NCBI GenBank assembly: GCA_038237745.1
Contig: JBBRYJ010000002.1
Coordinates: forward strand, 186,001 to 250,000
Reading direction: 5' to 3'
Length of the DNA stretch: 64,000 nt
From: DASQEH01 sp038237745
GTDB taxonomy: Bacteria; Actinomycetota; Actinomycetes; Propionibacteriales; Nocardioidaceae
The position numbers were made by a program, and so were the translations under genes. This document shows positions 34,248 through 42,207 of this stretch, piece after piece (within the stretch, counting starts at the first letter, position 1; the number at the start of each line of letters is the position of its first letter). Under the pieces are notes generated by a model, which was not told the origin of the DNA, searched no databases, and saw only the letters and a program-made list of their open reading frames with translations.

Positions 34248-35426
34248 ATGCTCCGATGGCTTACGGCGGGTGAGTCGCACGGGCCCGCCCTGGTGGCGGT
34301 GCTCGAAGGCCTCCCGGCGGGCGTGGCCGTCTCGACGCCAGTCATCGAGGCTGCTCTCGCGCGCCGCCGGCACGGCTACGGGCGCGGGGCGCGGATGAGC
34401 TTCGAGGTCGACGCCCTGTCGCTGCTGGGTGGGGTGCGACATGGTAAGACCATGGGCGGACCGGTCGCACTGACGGTGGGAAACAGCGAGTGGCCCAAGT
34501 GGGAGCAGGTCATGTCGGCCGACCCTGTCGACCCTGAGGTGCTCAAGGGCCTGGCCCGCAACGCGCCGCTGACCCGCCCCCGGCCTGGCCACGCCGACCT
34601 GGTCGGCATGCAGAAGTACGACTTCGACGAGGCTCGCCCGGTGCTCGAGCGGGCGAGCGCGCGGGAGACCGCGGCCCGGGTCGCTCTCGGCGCGGTCGCG
34701 AGCGCCTTCCTCGACCAGGCGCTCGAGGTGAGACTCGTCGCCCACGTCGTTTCCATCGGGGCGGCTGAAGCGCCGGCAGGGATCGTCCCCACCCCCGCCG
34801 ACCAGGGTCACCTCGACAGCGACCCGGTGCGCTGCTTGGACGCCGCCGCGAGCGCCGCGATGGTGGCCGAGATCGACCTCGCGCACCAGCAGGGCGACAC
34901 CCTCGGTGGTGTCGTCGAGGTGGTCGCCTACGGCCTACCGCCCGGGCTCGGCTCACACGTCCACTGGGACCGACGTCTCGACTCGCGCCTTGCCGGTGCG
35001 CTGATGGGCATCCAGGCCATCAAGGGGGTGGAGGTGGGCGACGGGTTCGAGGTGGCCCGCGGGCCCGGCTCCGCCGCGCACGACGAGATGGTGGTCGGTC
35101 CCGACGGTATCCGCCGCACCAGCGGGCGTTCGGGCGGCACGGAGGGCGGTATGTCGACCGGTGAGCTCTTGCGGGTCCGGGCGGCGATGAAGCCGATCGC
35201 CACGATCCCCCGGGCGCTCCGGACGGTCGATGTGGCGACCGGCGAGGCGGCCGTCGCCCACCACCAGCGTTCCGACGTCTGCGCCGTTCCTGCCGCCGCG
35301 GTCGTCGCCGAGGCGATGGTCGCGCTCGTACTCGCGGACGTTGCCGTGGAGAAGTTCGGCGGCGACTCGGTGACCGAGGTACGTCGCAACCGCGAGGGCT
35401 ATCTCGCGGCGCTCAGGTACCGATGA
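34248..35426 (+). CDS. aroC: chorismate synthase
   Basis: 392 residues. FMN-dependent conversion of EPSP to chorismate. Signatures GESHGPALVAVLEG (about 7-20), RPGHADLVGMQKYDF (about 107-121) with RASARETAARVALG (about 130-143), and EGGMSTGELLRVRAAMKPIATI near 300-320. ATG 34248. Overlaps aroK by four bases (ATGA). Confidence 0.96.
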   Translation: MLRWLTAGESHGPALVAVLEGLPAGVAVSTPVIEAALARRRHGYGRGARMSFEVDALSLLGGVRHGKTMGGPVALTVGNSEWPKWEQVMSADPVDPEVLKGLARNAPLTRPRPGHADLVGMQKYDFDEARPVLERASARETAARVALGAVASAFLDQALEVRLVAHVVSIGAAEAPAGIVPTPADQGHLDSDPVRCLDAAASAAMVAEIDLAHQQGDTLGGVVEVVAYGLPPGLGSHVHWDRRLDSRLAGALMGIQAIKGVEVGDGFEVARGPGSAAHDEMVVGPDGIRRTSGRSGGTEGGMSTGELLRVRAAMKPIATIPRALRTVDVATGEAAVAHHQRSDVCAVPAAAVVAEAMVALVLADVAVEKFGGDSVTEVRRNREGYLAALRYR

Positions 35427-35983
35427 GCCCGGCACCGGGCCATCCGGACGCCCTCCGGCCCGCGACACCGCGCAGCCCGTCCGGTACCATGCTGGTGCTC
35501 GTCGGCCCTCCCGGCGCAGGCAAGACCACGGTGGGCGCTCTGCTGGCAGGCCGCTGGGGCGTGGCTTCGTGCGACACCGACGCCCTGGTGGAAGCAGAGG
35601 CAGGCAAGCCAGTGGCGGAGATCTTCGTCGACGATGGCGAACCTGCGTTCCGGGCCCTCGAGCTGGCCGCGGTGGCGCGTGCACTGGCGTCGAATCACGG
35701 CGTGCTGTCACTAGGTGGGGGGGCCGTCACGTCGCAGTCCACCCGGGCGCTCCTGCGTGAGCATCGAGTGGTGTTCCTCGACGTCGGACTCGCGGCGGCC
35801 GCCTCGCGCGTAGGGCTCGGCGTGACCCGCCCGCTGCTGCTCGGAAACCTGCGCAGCCAGCTGAAGACGCTTCTCGACGAACGCCGACCCCTCTACACGG
35901 AAGTCGCGCACATCACGGTTGCCACAGACCACCTGACCGCCGAGGCCGTCGCAGACGACGTCGAACGGCAGCTCCGTGTCTGA
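35423..35983 (+). CDS. aroK: shikimate kinase
   Basis: 186 residues. P-loop GPPGAGKTT (about 27-35), shikimate-binding DTDALVE (about 51-57), EPAFRALE and GGGAV (about 98-102) and the lid region with TRPLL. The first 22 residues are a Pro-rich extension before MLVLVGPPG; ATG 35489 would remove it, but ATG 35423 is coupled to the aroC stop. aroB overlaps the end by eight bases. Confidence 0.92.
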   Translation: MSPAPGHPDALRPATPRSPSGTMLVLVGPPGAGKTTVGALLAGRWGVASCDTDALVEAEAGKPVAEIFVDDGEPAFRALELAAVARALASNHGVLSLGGGAVTSQSTRALLREHRVVFLDVGLAAAASRVGLGVTRPLLLGNLRSQLKTLLDERRPLYTEVAHITVATDHLTAEAVADDVERQLRV

Positions 35984-37073
35984 CGCGACGCGCATCCGGG
36001 TGGCGACAGCGGCACCGTACGACGTCGTCGTCGGCAACGGCCTGCTCGGCGAGCTGCCCGGCCTGGTCGGGGACGGCGCCCGGCGGGTGGCAGTCGTCCA
36101 TCCGCGGGCGCTGGCAGCGCGAGGCCATGCGGTCCGCGACGACCTGGTGGCCTGCGGCTTCGACGCTCACGCACTCGAGGTGCCCGACGCCGAGGCGGCG
36201 AAGACGGCCGAGGTCGCAGCGGCCTGCTGGAAGGCGCTCGGAGAGCTCGGCTTCACCCGCTCGGACGTGGTTGTCGGGCTAGGTGGGGGAGCGACGACAG
36301 ACGTGGCGGGCTTCGTCGCGGCGACGTTCATGCGGGGCCTGCGGCTCGTGCAGGTGCCCACGACGCTTCTCGGCATGGTCGACGCCGCCGTCGGTGGCAA
36401 GACGGGGATCAACACGACTGAGGGCAAGAACCTGGTGGGCGCCTTCCACGAGCCGGCCGGTGTGCTGTGCGACCTCGACAGCCTCGTCAGCCTCGATCAC
36501 GACGAGATGGTGAGCGGGCTGGCCGAGGTGGTGAAATGCGGCTTCATCGCCGACGAGGCGATCCTCGCCCTGGTCGAGGCGAACGCGCCTGCCGCGGCCG
36601 ACCCCACGTCGGAGGTCAGCCGCGAGCTCATCGAGCGGGCGGTTCGCGTCAAGGCGTCTGTCGTTGCCGACGACCTCGTGGAGAGGACCTCGAGGGGGAG
36701 GGACGTCGGCCGAGAGGCGCTGAACTACGGCCACACACTGGGCCACGCCATCGAGCGGGCCGGGGGCTACTCGTCCCGACACGGAGAGGCGGTCTCGGTG
36801 GGCATGGTGTTCGTCGCGCAGCTCGCCCGGCTCGCCGGGCGCCTCGACAACGGCACCGCAGCGCGCCACGGCGTCGTCCTCACGTCGCTGGGGTTGCCGA
36901 CCCGCTACGCAGGGAGCGCCTGGCCGGAGCTGTTCGGCGCCATGAAGGTCGACAAGAAGTCGCGCGGTGACCTGCTCCGCTTCGTGATCATCGAGCGGGT
37001 GGGCAGCCCGGCGATCCTCGAGGCTCCGAGCGCCGAGCTGCTCGACGCGGCCTACGCCGAGATCGCCCGCTAG
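35976..37073 (+). CDS. aroB: 3-dehydroquinate synthase
   Basis: 365 residues. NAD-binding GLGGGATTDVAGFVAATF (about 99-116), the substrate element VPTTLLGMVDAAVGGKTGIN (about 127-146), zinc histidines in GHTLGHAIER (about 250-259) and RHGEAVSVGM (about 267-276). GTG 35976. Its stop TAG is also the first half of the hexamer TAGGCT placed six bases before aroQ. Confidence 0.95.
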   Translation: MSDATRIRVATAAPYDVVVGNGLLGELPGLVGDGARRVAVVHPRALAARGHAVRDDLVACGFDAHALEVPDAEAAKTAEVAAACWKALGELGFTRSDVVVGLGGGATTDVAGFVAATFMRGLRLVQVPTTLLGMVDAAVGGKTGINTTEGKNLVGAFHEPAGVLCDLDSLVSLDHDEMVSGLAEVVKCGFIADEAILALVEANAPAAADPTSEVSRELIERAVRVKASVVADDLVERTSRGRDVGREALNYGHTLGHAIERAGGYSSRHGEAVSVGMVFVAQLARLAGRLDNGTAARHGVVLTSLGLPTRYAGSAWPELFGAMKVDKKSRGDLLRFVIIERVGSPAILEAPSAELLDAAYAEIAR

Positions 37074-37076
37074 GCT
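37071..37076 (+). promoter_or_regulatory. -10-like hexamer TAGGCT overlapping the aroB stop, leaderless aroQ promoter candidate
   Basis: TAGGCT begins with the aroB stop codon TAG and ends exactly six bases before GTG of aroQ; no ribosome-binding site precedes aroQ. Confidence 0.4.
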
Positions 37077-37082
37077 CGCGCC

Positions 37083-37529
37083 GTGCGCGTCCTCGTCCTC
37101 AACGGGCCGAACCTCTCACGCCTCGGGGCGCGTGAACCGGAGGTCTACGGATCTACGTCCTACGACGAGCTGGTCTTCCTGTGTCGCGAGTGGGGGAGCG
37201 GGTTGGGGGTCGACGTCGAGGTGCGCCAGAGCGACGACGAGGCGGAGCTGATCGGCTGGCTGCACGAGGCCGCCGACGAGCGGACGCCCGTCGTGCTCAA
37301 CCCCGCAGCGTTCACGCACTACTCGTATGCCTTGCGGGACGCCTGCGCCCAGCTCACCGCGCCGCTCGTCGAGGTGCACATCTCCAACCCTGCCGCGCGG
37401 GAGACGTTTCGGCATACCAGCGTGATCTCGGCTGTGGCCACGGGGACCATAGCCGGTTTCGGCACGGAGTCCTACCGGTTGGCTCTGAGCGCGCTGAGCA
37501 GGTCAGCACAGCGGCAGTCGGGAAGCTGA
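37083..37529 (+). CDS. aroQ: type II 3-dehydroquinate dehydratase
   Basis: 148 residues. LNGPNLSRLGAREPEVYG (about 6-23) carries the catalytic Arg and Tyr; NPAAFTHYSYALRDA (about 74-88) and VEVHISNPAARETFRHTS (about 96-113) carry the substrate-binding Asn, His and Arg. The lid region reads SRLG where NLLG is usual. GTG 37083 without Shine-Dalgarno. Confidence 0.93.
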   Translation: MRVLVLNGPNLSRLGAREPEVYGSTSYDELVFLCREWGSGLGVDVEVRQSDDEAELIGWLHEAADERTPVVLNPAAFTHYSYALRDACAQLTAPLVEVHISNPAARETFRHTSVISAVATGTIAGFGTESYRLALSALSRSAQRQSGS

Positions 37530-37568
37530 CCAGAGTCGTCTCGACCGGTTCGGACTGACGTGTCGGGC

Positions 37569-37574
37569 TAGGAT
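37569..37574 (+). promoter_or_regulatory. -10 hexamer TAGGAT upstream of efp (candidate)
   Basis: TAGGAT in the 213-base gap between aroQ and efp; it would give a leader of about 160 bases. No strong -35. Nothing else was recognised in this gap. Confidence 0.3.
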
Positions 37575-37742
37575 GAGCGCAGACAGTCGGCTGTCGCGCT
37601 GCTACGACCTCCACCGCGGTCCAGACGCGGTGTGAGATGCGTGCGACATAGCCGTTTCCATGCGCCGGACACCAGGCTACCTCCGGCCTACACGACCGCA
37701 GACCGCGCCACCACGCCACGACGACAGGGAAGCGAGCCGCCC

Positions 37743-38306
37743 ATGGCGACGACGAACGACCTCAAGAACGGCACGGTGCTGAACCTCGACGGGCAGCTGT
37801 GGTCCGTCGTCTGGTTCCAGCACCACAAGCCCGGAAAGGGCGGCGCGGTCGTCCGGACCAAGCTCAAGAACGTGCTGTCGGGCAAGGTGGTCGACAAGAC
37901 CTTCAACGCCGATATGAAGGTGGAGACCGCGAATGTCGACAAGCGGGCGATGACCTACCTCTACCACGACGGCGAGGCGTACATCTTCATGGACACCGAG
38001 ACGTACGAGCAGACGACCGTCGGTGGGGACACCGTGGGAGGTGCCTCCAACTTCATCCTCGAGAACCAGGAGGCGACCGTCGCCATGCACGAGGGCCTGC
38101 CGCTGTACATCGAGCTTCCTGCCTCGGTCGAGCTGCTCATCGACTGGACCGAGCCCGGCCTGCAAGGTGACCGCTCGACCGGCGGTACCAAGCCGGCACG
38201 CCTCGAAACCGGGTACGAGATCGCCGTACCCCTGTTCATCACCTCGGGTGAGAAGGTCAAGGTCGATACCCGCGACGGAAGCTACCTCGGCCGCGTGTCG
38301 AGCTGA
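37743..38306 (+). CDS. efp: translation elongation factor P
   Basis: 187 residues, three OB/KOW-type domains. It starts MATTNDLKNGTVLNLDGQ and the tip loop that reaches the peptidyl-transferase centre is HKPGKGGA with Lys32 at the modification position; no epmA or epmB gene is near, so modification is open. It relieves stalling at proline runs, of which this window codes several. ATG 37743; nusB starts at its last stop base. Confidence 0.95.
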   Translation: MATTNDLKNGTVLNLDGQLWSVVWFQHHKPGKGGAVVRTKLKNVLSGKVVDKTFNADMKVETANVDKRAMTYLYHDGEAYIFMDTETYEQTTVGGDTVGGASNFILENQEATVAMHEGLPLYIELPASVELLIDWTEPGLQGDRSTGGTKPARLETGYEIAVPLFITSGEKVKVDTRDGSYLGRVSS

Positions 38307-38722
38307 TGGGCGCACGTACCAAGGCTCGCAAACGCGCGCTCGACATCCTCTTCGAGTCGGAGCAGCGCAGTCTGCCCCCCGGATCCACGCTGGAGGACAG
38401 GCGCGCCCTCGGAGCTCCTCCCGTCGCGGACTACACCGTCACCCTCGTCGAGGGGGTCGTGGAGTCCCTGGCGGAGATCGACGCGATCATCGCGGACCAC
38501 TCCGACGGATGGGCGCTCGACCGGATGCCGGCGGTCGATCGCAACATCCTGCGGCTGGGCGTCTACGAGCTTCGTTCTATGGAGACCGTGCCTCGCGCGG
38601 TAGTGCTCAGCGAGGCCGTCACGCTCGCCGGGCAGCTGTCGACGGAGGACTCGGCGGCCTTCGTCAACGGCGTGCTGGCCAGCATCGCCGGAGTCCTCTC
38701 CTCGGAGCCACGCCGGATATGA
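38306..38722 (+). CDS. nusB: transcription antitermination factor NusB
   Basis: 138 residues, all-alpha. It starts GARTKARKRALDILFESEQR and ends with the family region RAVVLSEAVTLAGQLSTEDSAAFVNGVLA near 98-126. Acts with NusE at boxA in rRNA operons. ATG 38306 overlaps the efp stop. Converges with bldD after 61 bases. Confidence 0.93.
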   Translation: MGARTKARKRALDILFESEQRSLPPGSTLEDRRALGAPPVADYTVTLVEGVVESLAEIDAIIADHSDGWALDRMPAVDRNILRLGVYELRSMETVPRAVVLSEAVTLAGQLSTEDSAAFVNGVLASIAGVLSSEPRRI

Positions 38723-38783
38723 CCGCGTAGTGCTATGAGGTCCGGCGTACTCGGGGTGCCACGGAACCAATTCGAGCGCGCTC

Positions 38784-39275
38784 CTACTCGGCGGGCTCGA
38801 GCTCCTCGGGGCGTAGGACCCCCCAGTTGAGCAGACGCTCGGCGAGCTGGCTGGGCGACTCGTCGTAGATGACGGCGAGCGTCAACAGGTCGCCCTGTCG
38901 AATGGACAGCACCTTGCCGTTGTAGTCGCCGCGCTGAGCCTGCACGGTCGAGGCGAAGCGGGTCAGCGGAGCCGACTCGCTGCTGTCGACGCCGTGAAGG
39001 AGCTCGAGGTCGAGCACGAGCTTCGGCGGTGCCTCACGGGCGGCTCCGAACTGATTCGCCCCGGGTAGCAGCTCGCTCATCGGGATGCCGTAGAACTGTG
39101 CGAGCTCCGAGAGACGTTGCACCGTGACAGCCCTGTCGCCTCGCTCGTACGAGCCGACGACGACAGCCTTCCACCGCCCCTCGGACTTCTCCTCGACACC
39201 TTGGAGCGAGAGCCCCTGCTGTTGCCGGATAGACCGAAGGCGGGCACCTAGTGCCCTCGCGTAGTCTTGCGCCAT
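38784..39275 (-). CDS. bldD: developmental transcriptional regulator BldD
   Basis: 163 residues. N-terminal Xre-type helix-turn-helix (about 8-66) with the nearly invariant block GRWKAVVVGSYERGDRAV (33-50), and a C-terminal domain with the c-di-GMP signature RGD-X8-RXXD complete at 115-129 (RGD ... RQGD). In Streptomyces a c-di-GMP tetramer joins two such domains and represses sporulation genes. ATG 39275 was chosen over the longer in-frame start because GGAAGG lies seven bases upstream and the length and numbering then match Streptomyces BldD. Confidence 0.95.
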   Translation of the reverse strand: MAQDYARALGARLRSIRQQQGLSLQGVEEKSEGRWKAVVVGSYERGDRAVTVQRLSELAQFYGIPMSELLPGANQFGAAREAPPKLVLDLELLHGVDSSESAPLTRFASTVQAQRGDYNGKVLSIRQGDLLTLAVIYDESPSQLAERLLNWGVLRPEELEPAE

Positions 39276-39300
39276 TAGTATCCTTCCGTTGGCGCCTGGC

Positions 39301-39306
39301 ATCCTA
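39301..39306 (-). promoter_or_regulatory. -10 hexamer TAGGAT of bldD (candidate)
   Basis: TAGGAT on the minus strand, 25 bases before ATG 39275; CGGACA at 39324-39329 is a possible -35 at 17 bases and lies in the inverted repeat 39318-39330. Confidence 0.45.
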
Positions 39307-39317
39307 TCCAATGTGGA

Positions 39318-39330
39318 CCGGATTGTCCGG
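39318..39330. promoter_or_regulatory. inverted repeat in the bldD/pyrR divergent promoter region
   Basis: CCGGATTGTCCGG: two perfect 5-base arms around TTG, placed over the predicted bldD -35. Candidate operator; the binding protein is unknown and it does not match the published BldD box well. Confidence 0.4.
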
Positions 39331-39355
39331 CGATGGAGCTTTTTGGTCTGAGACA

Positions 39356-39392
39356 TCCTTTAACGAGCCGTCCTGTGAGGCGGGCAAGGAGG
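39356..39392 (+). promoter_or_regulatory. PyrR-binding RNA leader overlapping the pyrR ribosome-binding site
   Basis: TCCTGTGAGG (39371-39380) matches the PyrR-binding loop consensus UCCNGNGAGG. Flanking bases form its stem: GCC/GGC inside, and TCCTT (39356-39360) with AAGGA (39386-39390) outside. AAGGA is part of the Shine-Dalgarno AAGGAGG (39386-39392), so the folded or PyrR-bound RNA would hide the ribosome-binding site. This is the layout of translational repression described for mycobacterial pyr, not of the attenuator of Bacillus. Confidence 0.8.
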
Positions 39393-39401
39393 TCGCAGGT
39401 T

Positions 39402-39980
39402 TTGTCGCCTGCTCAGCGTAACCATCCGGACGCCTCAACATGGCGCATTGTGCTGGACATGACCGACATAACTCGTGCCCTGACGCGCATCTCGCACGAG
39501 ATCCTTGAGCGTAACCGAGGTCCTGAGGGGGTCGTCCTCCTCGGAATACCAAGCCGTGGGGTGCCCTTGGCTGCTCGTATCGCAGCGACCATGGCCGCCG
39601 TCGAGGGCTCGGATGTGGCGGTCGGGGCCATCGACGTGACCATGTACCGCGACGACCTGCGGATGAGACCGACGCGTCCGCTCGAGACCACCGACATCCC
39701 GCCTGGCGGCGTCGACGACGCGATCGTCGTGCTGGTGGACGACGTCCTCTACAGCGGACGGACCGTGCGGGCCGCTCTCGACGCCCTCAACGACATTGGC
39801 CGCCCCCGCGGCGTGCAGCTGGCCGTCCTGGTGGACCGAGGTCACCGGGAGCTGCCCATCCGAGCCGACTACGTCGGCAAGAACCTCCCTACGGCCGCCA
39901 CCGAAACGGTGCAAGTCAGTCTCAGCGAGTACGACGACGTGGACTCCGTGGCCATCTCGGGACAGGACCGGAACCCATGA
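39402..39980 (+). CDS. pyrR: bifunctional pyr operon regulator / uracil phosphoribosyltransferase PyrR
   Basis: 192 residues if started at TTG 39402. This start is chosen because AAGGAGG ends nine bases upstream and because it places 16 residues before the conserved VLD, as in Streptomyces PyrR; GTG 39450 and ATG 39459 have no ribosome-binding site, and ATG 39333 would lie before the regulatory loop. PRPP loop VVLVDDVLYSGRT at about 109-121, and LGIPSRGVPLA (about 45-55). It binds pyr mRNA in response to UMP/UTP. First gene of an eight-gene operon in which most neighbours overlap. Confidence 0.93.
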   Translation: MSPAQRNHPDASTWRIVLDMTDITRALTRISHEILERNRGPEGVVLLGIPSRGVPLAARIAATMAAVEGSDVAVGAIDVTMYRDDLRMRPTRPLETTDIPPGGVDDAIVVLVDDVLYSGRTVRAALDALNDIGRPRGVQLAVLVDRGHRELPIRADYVGKNLPTAATETVQVSLSEYDDVDSVAISGQDRNP

Positions 39981-40930
39981 GGCATCACCTGCTGTCCAGT
40001 GCCGACCTGACCAGGGACGATGCGCTGCTCGTCCTCGACACGGCCGCCGAGCTCCGCTCGCTCGCTGACCGGCCGATCAAGAAGCTGCCCACGCTGCGCG
40101 GCCGCACAGTCGTGAACCTGTTCTTCGAGGACTCGACCCGCACCCGGATCTCGTTCGAGGCCGCGGCCAAGAGACTCAGCGCGGACGTCATCAACTTCTC
40201 CGCCAAGGGGTCGAGCCTGTCCAAGGGGGAGAGCCTGAAGGACACCGCTCTGACCCTGGAAGCGATGGGAGCCGATGCGGTCGTGATCCGTCACTCGGCC
40301 TCCGGCGCGCCCCATCGCCTCGCCATGAGTGGATGGGTGCGGTCGAGTGTGGTGAACGCCGGCGATGGCACCCACGAGCATCCGACCCAGGCGCTTCTCG
40401 ACGCGTTCACGATGCGGCGGCACCTGGGTGCCCTGGAGGGGCGCCGCATCACGATCGTCGGAGACGTTCTCCATAGCCGGGTGGCCCGCTCCAACGCATT
40501 GCTGCTCAGCACCCTGGGTGCGCAGGTCGTGCTGGTCGCCCCACCGACGCTTTTTCCGGTGGGAGTCTCGACGTGGCCCGTCGAGACGTCGTACGACCTC
40601 GACAGCGCGCTCGACGGATGCGACGCGGTGATGATGCTGAGGGTGCAGCACGAGCGGATGAACGCGTCGTTCTTCCCGAGCGCCCGTGAGTACAGCCGTC
40701 GCTACGGTCTGGACGACCGCCGGTTCGCCCGGCTTCCGGAGCACGCCATCGTCATGCACCCCGGTCCGATGAATAGGGGGATGGAGATCTCCGCCAACGT
40801 CGCCGACTCAGCCCGTTCGGTCATCGTCGAGCAGGTCACCAACGGGGTAGCCGTGCGGATGGCGGTCCTGTACCTGCTGCTCAGCGGGTCCGCCGAGCCC
40901 TCTGCCACCCACGAGGAGGCGGCCTCATGA
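39977..40930 (+). CDS. pyrB: aspartate carbamoyltransferase catalytic subunit
   Basis: 317 residues. Carbamoyl-phosphate site STRTRISFEAAA (about 52-63) and HPTQALLDAFT (about 134-144), aspartate-site region HPGPMNRG (about 256-263). No pyrI regulatory subunit is present. ATG 39977 overlaps the pyrR stop. Confidence 0.95.
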   Translation: MRHHLLSSADLTRDDALLVLDTAAELRSLADRPIKKLPTLRGRTVVNLFFEDSTRTRISFEAAAKRLSADVINFSAKGSSLSKGESLKDTALTLEAMGADAVVIRHSASGAPHRLAMSGWVRSSVVNAGDGTHEHPTQALLDAFTMRRHLGALEGRRITIVGDVLHSRVARSNALLLSTLGAQVVLVAPPTLFPVGVSTWPVETSYDLDSALDGCDAVMMLRVQHERMNASFFPSAREYSRRYGLDDRRFARLPEHAIVMHPGPMNRGMEISANVADSARSVIVEQVTNGVAVRMAVLYLLLSGSAEPSATHEEAAS

Positions 40931-42207
40931 CGTCGTACCTGCTCGTAGGGGTCAGCGCCATGGGCGCCGAACCCGGAGACCTGCTCCTTCACGAGGGGCG
41001 TGTCGCCGACGTGGCCCAAGCTCCACCGGACGTGGCGAGGGTCGACGCGGAGGGGCTGGTCGCCTTGCCGGGGCTGGTCGACCTGCACACGCATCTGCGC
41101 GAGCCGGGACGTGAGGATGCCGAGACGGTCAACTCCGGCTCGCGTGCCGCCGCGAAGGGCGGTTTCACGGCTGTCCACGCGATGGCCAACACCGACCCGG
41201 TGGCCGACACCGCGGGGGTGGTCGAGCAGGTGTGGCACCTCGGCCAGGCGTCCGGCTACTGCGACGTCCGACCGGTGGGCGCCGTCACGGTCGGCCTCGG
41301 CGGGCAGCGACTCGCCGAGCTGGGCGCGATGGCCGACTCGGACGCCAAGGTGCGGGTGTTCTCCGACGACGGGGTCTGCGTGTCCGACTCGGTGCTGATG
41401 CGTCGCGCGCTGGAGTATGTCAAGGCCTTCGACGGCGTCATCGCCCAGCATGCGCAGGAGCCCCGCCTGACCGAGGACGCCCAGATGAACGAGGGCACCG
41501 TGTCGGGTCTGCTCGGGATGCGCGGTTGGCCCGCTGCTGCGGAGGAGGCGATCATCGCCCGGGACTGCCTGCTCACCGCCCACGTCGGTTCGCGACTGCA
41601 CGTGTGCCACGTGTCGACGGCAGGCTCGGTCGAGCTGCTGCGGTGGGCGAAAAGCAAGGGCTGGAACGTCACCGCCGAGGTCACTCCCCATCACCTCCTG
41701 CTCACCGACGACCTGGTGTCGACCTACGACCCCCTCTACAAGGTCAACCCTCCTCTGCGCACGAGTGACGACGTGCAGGCCGTACGCGAAGGGCTCGCCG
41801 ATGGCACCATCGACTGCGTGGCGACCGACCACGCTCCTCATCCGACGGAGGACAAGGAGTGCGAGTGGGCGGCGGCGGCGATGGGGATGCTGGGCCTGGA
41901 GACGGCGTTGAGCGTCGTGCAGCACGCCATGGTCGACACCGGGCTCCTCGACTGGGCGGCCGTCGCGGACAGGATGTCGGTCCGGCCCGCTCGCATCGGC
42001 CGGGTCGCCGGGCACGGGCAGACGTTGCAGATCGGCGCACCCGGACATCTGACGCTCGTCGACCCGGCTGCCCGGCGTACGGTCGACCCCCGGGACTCGG
42101 CGTCGCTGTCGCGCAACACGCCCTTTGCAGGGATGGTGCTGCCCGGTGCCGTCGTGGCTACGTTCCTGGCAGGTCGGGCGACAGTGCTCGACGGGACGCT
42201 CCGGTGA
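40927..42207 (+). CDS. pyrC: dihydroorotase (class I)
   Basis: 426 residues, amidohydrolase fold. Metal motif DLHTHLREPG (about 51-60), further ligands near HVCHVSTAGS (about 223-232) and the aspartate in ATDHAPH (about 299-305). Closes carbamoyl aspartate to dihydroorotate. ATG 40927 overlaps pyrB; carA overlaps its end by four bases, so the membrane-protein gene that often lies here in Streptomyces is absent. Confidence 0.94.
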   Translation: MTSYLLVGVSAMGAEPGDLLLHEGRVADVAQAPPDVARVDAEGLVALPGLVDLHTHLREPGREDAETVNSGSRAAAKGGFTAVHAMANTDPVADTAGVVEQVWHLGQASGYCDVRPVGAVTVGLGGQRLAELGAMADSDAKVRVFSDDGVCVSDSVLMRRALEYVKAFDGVIAQHAQEPRLTEDAQMNEGTVSGLLGMRGWPAAAEEAIIARDCLLTAHVGSRLHVCHVSTAGSVELLRWAKSKGWNVTAEVTPHHLLLTDDLVSTYDPLYKVNPPLRTSDDVQAVREGLADGTIDCVATDHAPHPTEDKECEWAAAAMGMLGLETALSVVQHAMVDTGLLDWAAVADRMSVRPARIGRVAGHGQTLQIGAPGHLTLVDPAARRTVDPRDSASLSRNTPFAGMVLPGAVVATFLAGRATVLDGTLR

